Assembly (NCBI RefSeq): GCF_042752395.1
Contig: NZ_JBHYXZ010000023.1
Span: forward strand, 12,180-76,179
Length of the DNA: 64,000 bases
Direction of reading: 5' to 3'
Source: Actinosynnema sp042752395
GTDB taxonomy: Bacteria; Actinomycetota; Actinomycetes; Mycobacteriales; Pseudonocardiaceae
The notes under the pieces were generated by a model that was given only the letters and a program-made list of their open reading frames with translations, did not search any database and was not told where the DNA came from. This document shows positions 1 through 7,495 of this stretch, in pieces. Position numbers and translations under genes: made by a program. Position 1 is the first letter of the stretch; every line of letters starts with the position of its first letter.

Positions 1-37
1 TCGAGGACGCGCTGTACTCATTCTTCTTGGCTGCCAC
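1..37 (-). CDS. gyrB: DNA gyrase subunit B, N-terminal fragment (gene runs off the left edge)
   Basis: Read on the minus strand from position 37, a GTG codon opens the peptide VAAKKNEYSASS, the conserved start of actinobacterial GyrB. Only 12 complete codons lie in the window. A GAGGAG ribosome-binding site lies about 10 bases upstream (around 51-56), which supports this start. GyrB is the ATPase subunit of the type II topoisomerase that introduces negative supercoils. Its position after recF and dciA on the same strand is the standard actinobacterial order, and gyrA is expected beyond the left edge. The identification rests on the short peptide plus synteny. Confidence 0.85.
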   Translation of the reverse strand, partial: MAAKKNEYSASS

Positions 38-273
38 GGGCCTGGTGTCTCCTCGGACTTCACGCGACTGGGACCGTCGCCGGGCGACGCTGGGTTGCGC
101 TACCCCTCGATCCTACCGGGGCAGACCGACAGAAACCCACTTAGGACACCCCTGGTTTGCTCACAGGCGGCCCGAAGTGAACGCAGATGGGTGCCGACCG
201 CCGTTCGCGGGGTCAAAATCGACTGGTGAGCGCTCATCGCGCCACAGGATCGCCGCTGCGGCCCTGACGCAGC
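38..273. other. gyrB-dciA intergenic region
   Basis: This 236-bp stretch separates the end of dciA from the start of gyrB, both on the minus strand. Apart from the gyrB ribosome-binding site near 51-56 I see no gene and no strong hairpin. A promoter for gyrB could lie here, but none is recognisable with confidence. Confidence 0.5.
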
Positions 274-900
274 TCACCCGTAGGTGTCACGTGGTCCGCG
301 GCCCGGGACGTGCCTGGGGCCGTACCGCCAACTGGGCGCCGCCGGACCCTGCACCTTCAGCTTCTTCACGACGCCGTCGCCGACCCCCGCGGCGATGCGC
401 TTGAGCAGGTCGCGCTGGAGCAGCCGGAGCTGCGTGGCCCACGCGGTCGAGTCGGCCTGCACGGTCAGCTCGCCCTCGCTGAACGCGACCGGCTGCGCGT
501 GCTCGGCCACGTCCTCCCCGACGAGCTTCGGCCACCGCGCGAACACCTGCCCGCCGGCCAGCCGCTCGACCCAGCCGCGGTCGGCGGCGAGCCGGGCGGC
601 GAGCCGGCCGAGGGGCTGCGGGTCGCGGTCGTCCGGCCCGGGACCGGACCAGCGGCGACGGCGACGGCGGCCGGCGGACCCCGCCGCGCCCTTGCGCGGA
701 CCGCGCACCCCGCGTTCCTTGGCCGACGCGCGGGCGGCTTCAAGGGCGGCGCGGGCGAGGTCCGCCCCCCTCAAACCACTCGCCGGAGTGACCCCGTCTG
801 TGGATATGTCCGTTTCGGGTGGTGAGTTATCCACACCATCCACAGGGTTGTCCCCAGTTGTGTGTCCCGTCACACCCATTCGGGGCAACTCGTCAGACAC
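274..900 (-). CDS. dciA: DciA/DUF721 replication-initiation helicase partner
   Basis: The 208-residue protein carries a C-terminal DUF721 domain (about residues 95-190, with RLAADRGWVERLAGGQVFARW and a FSEGELTVQADSTAWATQL core). This is the family named DciA, a DnaB helicase operator or loader partner in bacteria lacking DnaC. The N-terminal third is acidic and low complexity. It is followed by a basic tract (RKGAAGSAGRRRRRRW, about 68-83) that could bind DNA. The start is GTG at 898-900 and overlaps the recF stop by 8 bp, so translation is probably coupled. Gene order recF-dciA-gyrB is typical of Actinobacteria. The codons for residues about 15-34 contain a cluster of DnaA boxes, which is unusual and described separately. 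Confidence 0.9.
   Translation of the reverse strand: MSDELPRMGVTGHTTGDNPVDGVDNSPPETDISTDGVTPASGLRGADLARAALEAARASAKERGVRGPRKGAAGSAGRRRRRRWSGPGPDDRDPQPLGRLAARLAADRGWVERLAGGQVFARWPKLVGEDVAEHAQPVAFSEGELTVQADSTAWATQLRLLQRDLLKRIAAGVGDGVVKKLKVQGPAAPSWRYGPRHVPGRGPRDTYG
799..856. promoter_or_regulatory. DnaA-box cluster inside the 5' part of dciA
   Basis: Four 9-mers resembling the DnaA box lie in 58 bp: ATATCCACA on the minus strand at 799-807 (one mismatch to TTATCCACA), a perfect TTATCCACA at 827-835, CCATCCACA at 836-844, and TTGTCCCCA at 848-856 (one mismatch to TTGTCCACA). All lie within the dciA reading frame, in its poorly conserved acidic N-terminal segment. Cluster density is similar to or higher than in the oriC gap. 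Whether DnaA binds here is inference. Confidence 0.6.
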
Positions 901-2035
901 GACGCACCTCCCCGTGTCGAACGTCGAACCGCAGCCCGTCCAGCTCCTCGGGCACGTCCTCCGCGACCGCCGCGGTGATCAGCACCTGCTCCGCGCCGGC
1001 GGCCACCTTCGCCAGCTGGCGACGCCGGCCGCGGTCCAGCTCGGCGAACACATCGTCCAGCACGAGGACCGGTTCGGCGCCCTCGACACGCAGCAGCTCG
1101 TACCCGCCCAGCCGCAGCGCCAGCGCGAACGACCACGACTCGCCGTGGCTCGCGTAGCCCTTCGCGGGCAGGTCGCCGAGCGCCAGGTCGAGGTCGTCGC
1201 GGTGCGGCCCGACCAGGCACACGCCCCGCTCCACCTCCTGCGACCGCACCCGGTGCAGCTCGGCGAGCAGCGCGTCCTCCAGGACTTCCCGGTCGTGCGG
1301 GCCGCCGCCGGCGGAGCCGGCGATCAGATCGGGGAACGCCTCGCCCAGGCTCGACCGGTACGCGATCCGGGCCGGCCGGGACTCCGGCGCGACCTCCGCG
1401 TACGCGGCCGCCACGTGCGGCGCGATGTCCGCGACCAGGTCCAGCCGCGCGGCCAGCAGCTCCGCGCCGTGCCGGGCCAGGTGCCCGTCCCACACGTCGA
1501 GCGTGCCGACGTCGGCGTTGCGCGACGCCCGCATGCTCTTGAGCAGCGCGCCCCGCTGCTTGAGCACGCGCTCGTAGTCGCTGCGCACCCCCGCGTACCG
1601 CGGCGCGCGGGTGGTGAGCAGCTCGTCCAGGAACCGCCGCCGCTCGCCGGGGTCGCCGCGCACCAGCGCCAGGTCCTCCGGCGCGAACAGCACGGTGCGC
1701 AGGATGCCCAGCACGTCGCGCGGGCGGGGCACCGGGCCGCGGTTGATCCGCGCCCGGTTCGCCTTGCCCGCCGTGATCTCCAGCTCGACCAGCAGCTCCC
1801 GGCCCTCGTTGACCACCGCCGCGCGCACCACCGCACGCGGCGCGCCGTGCCGGATCAGCGGCGCGTCCGTGGCCACCCGGTGCGAACCCAGGGTGGCCAC
1901 GTACCCCAGCGCCTCGACCAGGTTCGTCTTGCCCTGGCCGTTGCGCCCGACCAGCACGCTCACGCCCGGCTCGAACGCCAGGTCCGCGTGCTCCCACGAC
2001 CTGAAGTCGGTGACCTGCAGGTGTCGGACGTACAA
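893..2035 (-). CDS. recF: DNA replication/repair protein RecF
   Basis: The 380-residue protein is a RecF-family SMC-like ATPase that binds gapped DNA and helps load RecA at stalled forks. Visible motifs are the P-loop GRNGQGKT at residues 30-37, the signature region around VCLVGPHRDDLDL, and the Walker B stretch VLVLDDVFAELD near residue 330. Length is normal for the family. The start is a TTG at 2033-2035, four bases after the gnd stop; no better start is available before the conserved MYVRHLQVTDFRSWE beginning. The gene overlaps dciA by 8 bp at its 3' end and appears to be in one transcription unit with gnd, dnaN and dciA. Confidence 0.95.
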   Translation of the reverse strand: MYVRHLQVTDFRSWEHADLAFEPGVSVLVGRNGQGKTNLVEALGYVATLGSHRVATDAPLIRHGAPRAVVRAAVVNEGRELLVELEITAGKANRARINRGPVPRPRDVLGILRTVLFAPEDLALVRGDPGERRRFLDELLTTRAPRYAGVRSDYERVLKQRGALLKSMRASRNADVGTLDVWDGHLARHGAELLAARLDLVADIAPHVAAAYAEVAPESRPARIAYRSSLGEAFPDLIAGSAGGGPHDREVLEDALLAELHRVRSQEVERGVCLVGPHRDDLDLALGDLPAKGYASHGESWSFALALRLGGYELLRVEGAEPVLVLDDVFAELDRGRRRQLAKVAAGAEQVLITAAVAEDVPEELDGLRFDVRHGEVRRV

Positions 2036-2039
2036 CTCG

Positions 2040-2954
2040 TCAGCTCTGGGTCGTGCCGGAACCGGACGAAGGACCGGCGGCCTGCACGGCGTGGCCGCCG
2101 AACTGGTTGCGCAGCGCCGCGACCGCGCGCATGGCGGGCGAGTCCTCCTGGCGCGACGCGAACCGGGCGAACAGCGCGGCGGAGATCACCGGCGCGGGCA
2201 CCGCGTGCTTGATCGCCTCCTCGACGGTCCACCGGCCCTCGCCGGAGTCCTCGACGTGGCCGCGCAGGTCGTCCAGCTCCGGGTCCGACTCCAGCGCGCG
2301 GACCAGCAGGTCCAGCAGCCACGAGCGGACCACGGTGCCCCGCTGCCACGCCTTGATCGTGGCCGGCACGTCCTGCACCAGCTTCGACGCCTCGAGCAGC
2401 TCGAAGCCCTCCGCGTACGCCTGCATCAGGCCGTACTCGATGCCGTTGTGGACCATCTTGGCGAAGTGGCCGGCGCCGACGGAGCCCGCGTGCGCGAAGC
2501 CCTCCTCGCGCGGGCCCTCCGGGCGCAGCGCGTCGAAGATCGGCATGGCGCGCTCGACGTGCTCGGCGTCGCCGCCGACCATCAGGCCGTAGCCGTTCTC
2601 CAGGCCCCACACGCCACCGGACACGCCGGCGTCCAGGTAGCCGATGCCCTTGTCGCCGAGCGCCTTGGCGTTGACCTCGTCGTCGGTGAAGCGCGAGTTG
2701 CCGCCGTCGATCACCAGGTCGCCCGGCTCCAGCAGGTCGCCGAGGTCGGCGATCGTCTGCCGGGTGATGTCACCGGCGGGCACCATGACCCACACCACGC
2801 GGGGTGCGGAGAGCCTGCCGACCATGTCGGCGAGCGAGTCGGCGTCGGTGACTTCCGGGTTGCGGTCGTAGCCGACCACCTCGTGCCCCGCGCGGCGGAT
2901 CCGCTCGCGCATGTTGAAGCCCATCTTGCCGAGGCCGACGAGTCCGAGCTGCAC
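2040..2954 (-). CDS. gnd: 6-phosphogluconate dehydrogenase, short (GndA-like) form
   Basis: The 304-residue protein has the N-terminal Rossmann motif GLVGLGKMG, the substrate-binding YLDAGVSGG motif near residues 107-115, and KMVHNGIEYG near residue 165, all typical of 6-phosphogluconate dehydrogenases. The enzyme oxidatively decarboxylates 6-phosphogluconate to ribulose 5-phosphate. At about 300 residues this is the short form, which often prefers NAD+, not the 470-residue NADP+ enzyme; cofactor preference is inferred. Start is GTG at 2952-2954 with a GAAGAGGAA ribosome-binding site. Its place between dnaN and recF is a conserved actinobacterial oddity, a metabolic gene inside the replication operon. 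Confidence 0.92.
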   Translation of the reverse strand: MQLGLVGLGKMGFNMRERIRRAGHEVVGYDRNPEVTDADSLADMVGRLSAPRVVWVMVPAGDITRQTIADLGDLLEPGDLVIDGGNSRFTDDEVNAKALGDKGIGYLDAGVSGGVWGLENGYGLMVGGDAEHVERAMPIFDALRPEGPREEGFAHAGSVGAGHFAKMVHNGIEYGLMQAYAEGFELLEASKLVQDVPATIKAWQRGTVVRSWLLDLLVRALESDPELDDLRGHVEDSGEGRWTVEEAIKHAVPAPVISAALFARFASRQEDSPAMRAVAALRNQFGGHAVQAAGPSSGSGTTQS

Positions 2955-2997
2955 GGTCGTTCCTCTTCCCTACGTCTGTGGTCGCGATCCTTGTCGA

Positions 2998-4134
2998 TCA
3001 GCCGGGCAGGCGCACGGGCATCAGCAGGTAGAGGTAGCCCGGCGCCACGTTCCCATCCTCGTCCACCGGCTTGAGCAACGCGGGCCGGCTGGGTGTGGTG
3101 AAGGACAAGTGCGCCTTGGGCGTGCGGACGGCCTGCAGGCCCTCCAGCAGGTACGTGGGGTTGAACGCGATGGTCACCGGGTCGCCGGTGTACTCGACCG
3201 GCAGCTCCTCCTCGGCGCTGCCCTCGTCGTCGCCGCCCGCGGACAGGCGCAGGCCGCTGTCCACGAACTCCAGCCGGACCTGCGTGCCGCGCTCGGCGAC
3301 CAGCGACACGCGCTTGATCGCCTGCACCAGCGCGTCGACCTCGATGATCGCGGCGGCCGAGTGCTCGGTCGGCAGGAGCTGGCGGTACTTCGGGAAGTCG
3401 GCGTCGAGCAGCCGGGTGGTCGTGCGGCGGCCCGTGCCGGACAGGCCGAGCAGGCCGTCGTTGGCGGCCAGGGACAGCTCGATCTTCGCGCCGGACGCGC
3501 CCAGCGTCTTCGCGGAGTCGTTGAGGGTCTTGGCCGGGACGAGCACGGCGACCTCGCCGAGGGACTCGTTCGGCTCCCACGGGAACTCGCGCATCGCCAG
3601 CCGGAAGCGGTCGGTGGCCACGAGGGTCACCTTGCCCTCGCCGATCTCCAGGCGGACGCCGGTCAGCATCGGCAGCGTGTCGTCCTTGCCCGCCGCGACG
3701 GCGACCTGGGCCACGGCCTCGCCGAAGACCTCGCCCGGCAGCTCGCCCGCGAGCTGGGGCATGGACGGGAGCTGCGGGTAGTCCTCGACCGGCATGGTCG
3801 GCAGGCTGAACCGGGCGCTGCCGCACGAGATCGTCATCCGGGAGCCGTCGACCGCGATCTCGACCGGGTGGTTCGGCAGGGCCTTGGTGATGTCGGCCAG
3901 CAGTCGGCCGCTGACGAGCGCCTTGCCCCCGTCGGCGATGGTGGCCGGGACGCCGCACTGGGCGGACACCTCGTAGTCGAAGCCCGAGACGGTCAGCGCC
4001 TCGCCGGAGCCGTCCTCCGCCCCGGCGTCGAGCAGGATGCCGCCGAGCACCGCGACGGGCGGCCTGGACGGCAGGCTGCGGGCGACCCAGGCGACGGCGT
4101 CGGCCAGGCCGTCGCGCTCGACGCGGATCTTCAT
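2998..4134 (-). CDS. dnaN: DNA polymerase III beta sliding clamp
   Basis: The 378-residue protein begins MKIRVERDGLADAVAWVARSL and shows the three-domain clamp pattern, ending in the conserved LLMPVRLPG tail. The homodimeric ring tethers DNA polymerase III to DNA and docks many replication and repair partners. I chose ATG at 4132-4134 because an AGGAAGGA ribosome-binding site lies just upstream and the family begins here; the frame stays open further upstream but that extension is not clamp-like. It faces away from oriC on the minus strand and leads the dnaN-gnd-recF-dciA unit. Confidence 0.97.
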   Translation of the reverse strand: MKIRVERDGLADAVAWVARSLPSRPPVAVLGGILLDAGAEDGSGEALTVSGFDYEVSAQCGVPATIADGGKALVSGRLLADITKALPNHPVEIAVDGSRMTISCGSARFSLPTMPVEDYPQLPSMPQLAGELPGEVFGEAVAQVAVAAGKDDTLPMLTGVRLEIGEGKVTLVATDRFRLAMREFPWEPNESLGEVAVLVPAKTLNDSAKTLGASGAKIELSLAANDGLLGLSGTGRRTTTRLLDADFPKYRQLLPTEHSAAAIIEVDALVQAIKRVSLVAERGTQVRLEFVDSGLRLSAGGDDEGSAEEELPVEYTGDPVTIAFNPTYLLEGLQAVRTPKAHLSFTTPSRPALLKPVDEDGNVAPGYLYLLMPVRLPG

Positions 4135-4317
4135 GAGGCGTCCTTCCTCAAGTCGGCATGACCAACAACAGCATGCGTTGCGGTGGGGGTTGGGGAGCCG
4201 CGGCCCTCGCCGGATCTTCCGACCCTCGGCGCGGAGGCTCCCCACCGTAGAGCGTCGGGACCGACTTCGTCACGTCGGGGCCACACCCGGGGCGGAGCGC
4301 GGCCGAGCGCTCGTCCC

Positions 4318-4342
4318 CGGGGCCGAGCCCCGCCTGTTTTTT
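4318..4342 (+). terminator. Possible plus-strand intrinsic terminator in oriC
   Basis: CGGGGC (4318-4323), a three-base loop CGA and GCCCCG (4327-4332) form a six-bp hairpin followed within four bases by six T residues (4337-4342). This has the form of a rho-independent terminator on the plus strand, yet no plus-strand gene precedes it. It may shield the origin from transcription, or be a by-product of the neighbouring A/T-rich tract. Confidence 0.4.
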
Positions 4343-4360
4343 CTTTGTTCATCTCTTCAA
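4335..4360. other. Candidate DNA unwinding element of oriC
   Basis: Nineteen of 26 bases are A or T, in a region otherwise above 70% GC. It lies about 40 bp from a perfect DnaA box at 4399-4407. In other origins such a tract is where DnaA melts the duplex. Assignment is by composition and position only. Confidence 0.5.
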
Positions 4361-4398
4361 GGGAAGACAACAGCAACAGCAGTAAGGGCTGTGGATTG

Positions 4399-4407
4399 TG
4401 TGGACAA
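4399..4407 (-). promoter_or_regulatory. DnaA box (perfect TTGTCCACA)
   Basis: The plus strand reads TGTGGACAA, the exact complement of the actinobacterial consensus. It directly abuts a weaker box, TGTGGATTG at 4390-4398, in the same orientation, so DnaA could bind the two sites side by side. Confidence 0.8.
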
Positions 4408-4460
4408 CCGGCGTTCCCGCAGCTCGTCGCCCACTTGGAGGTGTGGACGGACACGGGGTG

Positions 4461-4920
4461 TCACCCGGGGACAAGTCGGCGCACCCGGGGAGAACTACCG
4501 GGCTCGTCCGTTCGGTCCACAGGCGAGGCGAGTTGTCCCCGGGTTAATCCCCGGGTGTGGGCCGAGTTGTACCCGGGTGCTGCACAGGGTGATGGTGGGG
4601 CGAATCTCCCCCGACGGGGCGCTTCCACGGGCCTGTGGACAACTCGTGGCCGGGCGTTCACCTGCTGCGGGAGCGCAGCTGAGCCGCTGGTGGCGGGCGG
4701 CGAACGCGCTGGACCGCGCCCCGCCGGTCCCTGGGTACCTCACACGGGTGACGCGAAACGACCCCCACCGGTCCGGGCCGCCGCACCCGGGTTCGACGGC
4801 CGTCGCGGGCGGCGCGGGCGGGGCGCACCCGGGTGTCGCCGGCGGGGCGGCGGCGGATCCGGGTCGCACCCGGGTGCGAACGGCGGCGTCCCCGGGTGCG
4901 GCGGCGGCACCCGGGTGCGG
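4461..4920. repeat. Array of CCCGGG-centred palindromes in oriC
   Basis: Ten CCCGGG hexamers occur in about 460 bp where roughly one is expected by base composition. Most sit in a larger palindrome whose best form is the 12-mer GCACCCGGGTGC. Exact copies are at 4866-4877 and 4907-4918. Near-exact copies are at 4569-4580 (GTACCCGGGTGC), 4783-4794, 4825-4836 (GCACCCGGGTGT) and 4888-4899. Partial copies lie at 4461-4471, 4481-4490, 4535-4544 and 4548-4558. Another exact copy lies across dnaA at 7185-7196. The repeated dyad suggests a dimeric DNA-binding protein acting at the origin; the protein is unknown to me. Confidence 0.65.
4634..4642 (-). promoter_or_regulatory. DnaA box (perfect TTGTCCACA)
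   Basis: The plus strand reads TGTGGACAA. The surrounding 15-mer CCTGTGGACAACTCG (4632-4646) is repeated exactly at 28913-28927 upstream of the CCA-adding enzyme gene. Confidence 0.8.
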
Positions 4921-5237
4921 GCGCGGTCGGGTTCGGCGCGGCGAGAGGGCGCGGCGAGGGGCACGGTGGGCGGGCGGTCGACCGTGACGCGGAGGCGGGT
5001 GCCGCAGGAGGCGCGGGCGGTCGGGACGGGGTTCGCCGGCGGCCACGGGTGGCGCGGCCGTGGGTGGGCACCGGGTGGCGCGGGAGGGCGCACGGGCGGG
5101 ATCGGAGGGCGCGGACGGACGCGACCGCGCTCGGGTGGCGGGCGGCCCTCGGTCGGGCCGGCATCCCGTGTGCCGAGGGGTGCGGTCGGGGGCGTGGTCC
5201 GGTGCGGCCTTGGGTGGGGCCGAGGCGGTGCGGGCCG

Positions 5238-5246
5238 TTGTCCTCA
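5238..5246 (+). promoter_or_regulatory. Near-consensus DnaA box TTGTCCTCA
   Basis: One mismatch to TTGTCCACA. It sits 85 bp beyond the 3' end of dnaA at the dnaA side of oriC, opposite in orientation to the two perfect boxes. Confidence 0.45.
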
Positions 5247-5330
5247 GGCGGGGACCGGGTGCAGGGACTCGGGCAGGGGGCGATGATCACCCGATCGTGG
5301 CGACGGGTGGTGTGCGCAAGCGCTTGCGGG

Positions 5331-6884
5331 TCAGGGGGTGTGGCGGGCGCGCTGCTTGATGCGCGAGGTCAGCTCCTGCACCTGCTCGTACACCCGGCGG
5401 CGCTCGGCCATCTCCTTGCGGATCTTCTTGTCCGCGTGCATGACCGTCGTGTGGTCCCGGCCGCCGAAGGTCTGGCCGATCTTCGGCAGCGACAGGTCCG
5501 TCAGCTCCCGGCACAGGTACATCGAGATCTGCCGGGCCTGCGCCAGCACCTTGGTCTTGCCCGGCCCGCACAGGTCGTCGATCGACACGCTGAAGAACTC
5601 CGCCGTGACCGCCATGATCGTCGGCGCGGTGATCTCCGGCGCGTGCGAGTCCGGGATGAGGTCGCGCAGCACTATCTCGGCGAGCTGCACGTCGACCGGT
5701 TGCCGGTTGAGCGACGCGAACGCCGTCACCCGGATCAGCGCGCCCTCCAGCTCGCGGATGTTCCGCTCGATGCGGGCCGCGATGAACTCCAGCACCTCGG
5801 CGGGCGCGGCGAGCCGGTCCTGCGCGGCCTTCTTGCGCAGGATGGCGATCCGGGTCTCCAGCTCGGGCGGCTGGATGTCGGTGATCAGGCCCCACTCGAA
5901 CCGCGTGCGCAGCCGGTCCTCCAGGGTCTCCAGCCGCTTGGGCGGCCGGTCGGAGGACACCACGATCTGCTTGTTCGCGTTGTGCAGGGTGTTGAAGGTG
6001 TGGAAGAACTCCTCCTGCGTGCCTTCCTTGCCCTCCAGGAACTGGATGTCGTCGACCAGGAGCACGTCGATGTCCCGGTACCGGCGCTGGAAGGCGACCT
6101 TGCGGTCGTCGCGCAGGGAGTTGATGAAGTCGTTGGTGAACTCCTCGGTCGACACGTACCGCACGCGCATGCCGGGGAACAGCCGCTGCGCGTAGTGCCC
6201 GACGGCGTGCAGCAGGTGCGTCTTGCCGAGCCCGGACTCGCCCCAGATGAACAGCGGGTTGTACGCGCGGGCGGGCGCCTCGGCGACGGCCACCGCGGCG
6301 GCGTGCGCGAAGCGGTTGGACGCGCCGATGACGAACGTGTCGAAGTTGTACTTCTCGTTCAGCCGGGTCTGCGAGGACGCCGGGTTGGCCGGCCGGGTGT
6401 ACGGCGTGCCGCTCGGCGCGGCGTGGCCGCCGCCGAACGTGGGCCAGATCTCGGTGACGGCGGCGAGGGCTTCGCCCTCCTCGTCGACCTCCTCGCCCTC
6501 GGCTTCCGCTTCGCCCTCGGTCTCCGCCTCGACCACGAACCCGCCGTTGACGGGCACCGGGGTCGGGACGGGGACCGCCACGGGGACGGGGCCGGCCACC
6601 GGGATCGGCGCGGGGCCGGGGTCCGGCGAGTCGACCTTCACGGCCAGCGAGACGGCGCGGCCCAGGCGGCGGGACAGGGCGGTGGTGATGGGTTCGCGCA
6701 GCGCGCGCTCGATCGCCTCCTTGGCGAAGTCGCTCGGCGCGGCGAGCAGCGCGGTCCCGTCGAGCAGCCCGATGGGTCGGGTCACGCGCATCCACGCGCG
6801 CTGCTGGGGGGACAACGTGCTGGCAGCCAGCTCCTGCACGACCTGCTCCCACACGAGACCCAGGTCGGCCTGGTGGTCGGACAC
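5331..6884 (-). CDS. dnaA: Chromosomal replication initiator protein DnaA
   Basis: The 517-residue protein has the full four-domain layout. Domain I is residues 1-85. Domain II is a long Pro/Val-rich then Glu-rich linker (about 86-165, with a strongly acidic patch near 120-137). Domain III is AAA+, with Walker A GESGLGKT at 215-222 and Walker B VLLVDDIQ at about 274-281. Domain IV is the DNA-binding domain, ending with the GGRDHTTVMHADKKI helix-turn-helix signature. It binds the boxes listed here and melts oriC. The start is GTG at 6882-6884 with a GGAGGGGAG ribosome-binding site. The acidic linker is characteristic of GC-rich Actinobacteria. A perfect DnaA box in its promoter region points to autoregulation. 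Confidence 0.97.
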   Translation of the reverse strand: MSDHQADLGLVWEQVVQELAASTLSPQQRAWMRVTRPIGLLDGTALLAAPSDFAKEAIERALREPITTALSRRLGRAVSLAVKVDSPDPGPAPIPVAGPVPVAVPVPTPVPVNGGFVVEAETEGEAEAEGEEVDEEGEALAAVTEIWPTFGGGHAAPSGTPYTRPANPASSQTRLNEKYNFDTFVIGASNRFAHAAAVAVAEAPARAYNPLFIWGESGLGKTHLLHAVGHYAQRLFPGMRVRYVSTEEFTNDFINSLRDDRKVAFQRRYRDIDVLLVDDIQFLEGKEGTQEEFFHTFNTLHNANKQIVVSSDRPPKRLETLEDRLRTRFEWGLITDIQPPELETRIAILRKKAAQDRLAAPAEVLEFIAARIERNIRELEGALIRVTAFASLNRQPVDVQLAEIVLRDLIPDSHAPEITAPTIMAVTAEFFSVSIDDLCGPGKTKVLAQARQISMYLCRELTDLSLPKIGQTFGGRDHTTVMHADKKIRKEMAERRRVYEQVQELTSRIKQRARHTP

Positions 6885-6956
6885 CTCCGCGCTCCCCTCC
6901 CCTCGGTGACGGCTCCGCGGTCAGTCCCCCGGGGAACTTCCACGACGTGGACACGG

Positions 6957-6987
6957 AGAATAGAGGCATCCACAGAGTTATCCACAA
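6957..6987 (-). promoter_or_regulatory. Probable dnaA promoter overlapped by a DnaA box
   Basis: A perfect TTATCCACA box lies at 6978-6986 and a weaker GCATCCACA at 6966-6974. Reading toward dnaA, TTGTGG (6987-6982) and TATTCT (6962-6957) resemble -35 and -10 elements with a longish 19-bp spacer. The perfect box overlaps the putative -35, a layout consistent with DnaA repressing its own gene. The boxes are seen; the promoter assignment is inference. Confidence 0.5.
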
Positions 6988-7184
6988 CTGTGCACGAACG
7001 CGGCCCGGAGCGCAGCGGAATCCCCTCGTTGCTCCCGGTGCCTGCGACCGGCGTGGCGGCGGCCGGCGGTTCAGCCCGGTCCGGCCCGCGCCCACCCGCG
7101 AAGGCAGCACGCTAACAAGGCGCGGCCCCTGCCACAAGGCGTACCGGCGCGCAAGCCCTTTACGTGCGGCGGAGCGGGCGCCGC

Positions 7185-7196
7185 GCACCCGGGTGC
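7185..7196. repeat. GCACCCGGGTGC palindrome outside the main oriC array
   Basis: An exact 12-bp copy of the palindrome found repeatedly at 4569-4918. It lies ten bp upstream of the probable rpmH -35 element. Its presence on both sides of dnaA links the two control regions. Confidence 0.6.
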
Positions 7197-7205
7197 CACC
7201 CCGAT

Positions 7206-7235
7206 TTGAACCGCGACCCGGGGGCTGCGTACCCT
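7206..7235 (+). promoter_or_regulatory. Probable rpmH promoter
   Basis: TTGAAC (7206-7211) and TACCCT (7230-7235) are separated by 18 bp, a good match to a housekeeping promoter in this GC-rich context. They lie about 100 bp upstream of the rpmH start. Inferred from sequence only. Confidence 0.5.
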
Positions 7236-7338
7236 CGTAACCGTCTCCCGCTTGCGTGGGGTGCTTTTCGCGCGCCCGGGGCTTGTTCGCAGGGGACAAC
7301 CACAGACCTGCTTGGCAGTTAGCACCGGGAGTCCGACC

Positions 7339-7482
7339 GTGAGCAAGGGTAAGCGCACCTTCCAGCCCAACAACCGTCGCCGTGCCAAGACGCACGGGTT
7401 CCGGCTGCGCATGCGCACCCGCGCCGGTCGCGCCATCCTGGCCGCGCGCCGTGGCAAGGGCCGCAAGCAGCTGTCCGCCTGA
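7339..7482 (+). CDS. rpmH: 50S ribosomal protein L34
   Basis: The 47-residue basic protein VSKGKRTFQPNNRRRAKTHG... ending KGRKQLSA is the bacterial L34 protein of the large ribosomal subunit. The frame extends upstream, but GTG at 7339-7341 fits the family length exactly and has a GGGAG ribosome-binding site. It heads the conserved rpmH-rnpA-yidD-yidC-jag cluster facing away from dnaA. Confidence 0.97.
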   Translation: MSKGKRTFQPNNRRRAKTHGFRLRMRTRAGRAILAARRGKGRKQLSA

Positions 7483-7495
7483 TCGCCGCAGCGCC

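Larger units (their letters stand above)
4135..5330. other. oriC: Chromosomal replication origin (oriC), dnaN-dnaA gap
   Basis: About 1.2 kb with no credible gene lies between dnaN and dnaA, the usual oriC position in Actinobacteria. It contains two perfect TTGTCCACA boxes (4399-4407 and 4634-4642, both on the minus strand) and a one-mismatch box TTGTCCTCA at 5238-5246. Several weaker boxes also occur: TTGTCCCCG at 4533-4541 and its inverted copy at 4466-4474, and CGGTCCACA at 4513-4521. The only A/T-rich tract is 4335-4360, next to the box-rich half. The segment 4461-4920 is packed with CCCGGG palindromes. The part from about 4920 to 5230 is extremely G-rich on the plus strand with no motif I recognise. 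Confidence 0.88.
6885..7338. other. dnaA-rpmH divergent intergenic region
   Basis: This 454-bp gap separates divergent dnaA and rpmH. It contains the dnaA control region (6957-6987), an exact GCACCCGGGTGC palindrome (7185-7196) and a probable rpmH promoter (7206-7235). The stretch 6990-7180 shows no gene and no clear motif. Confidence 0.7.

Noticed and set aside
4920..5230. Possible small genes in the G-rich dnaA side of oriC
   Set aside because: Open frames exist in several phases, but all give Gly/Arg/Pro-rich peptides without ribosome-binding sites or known domains.
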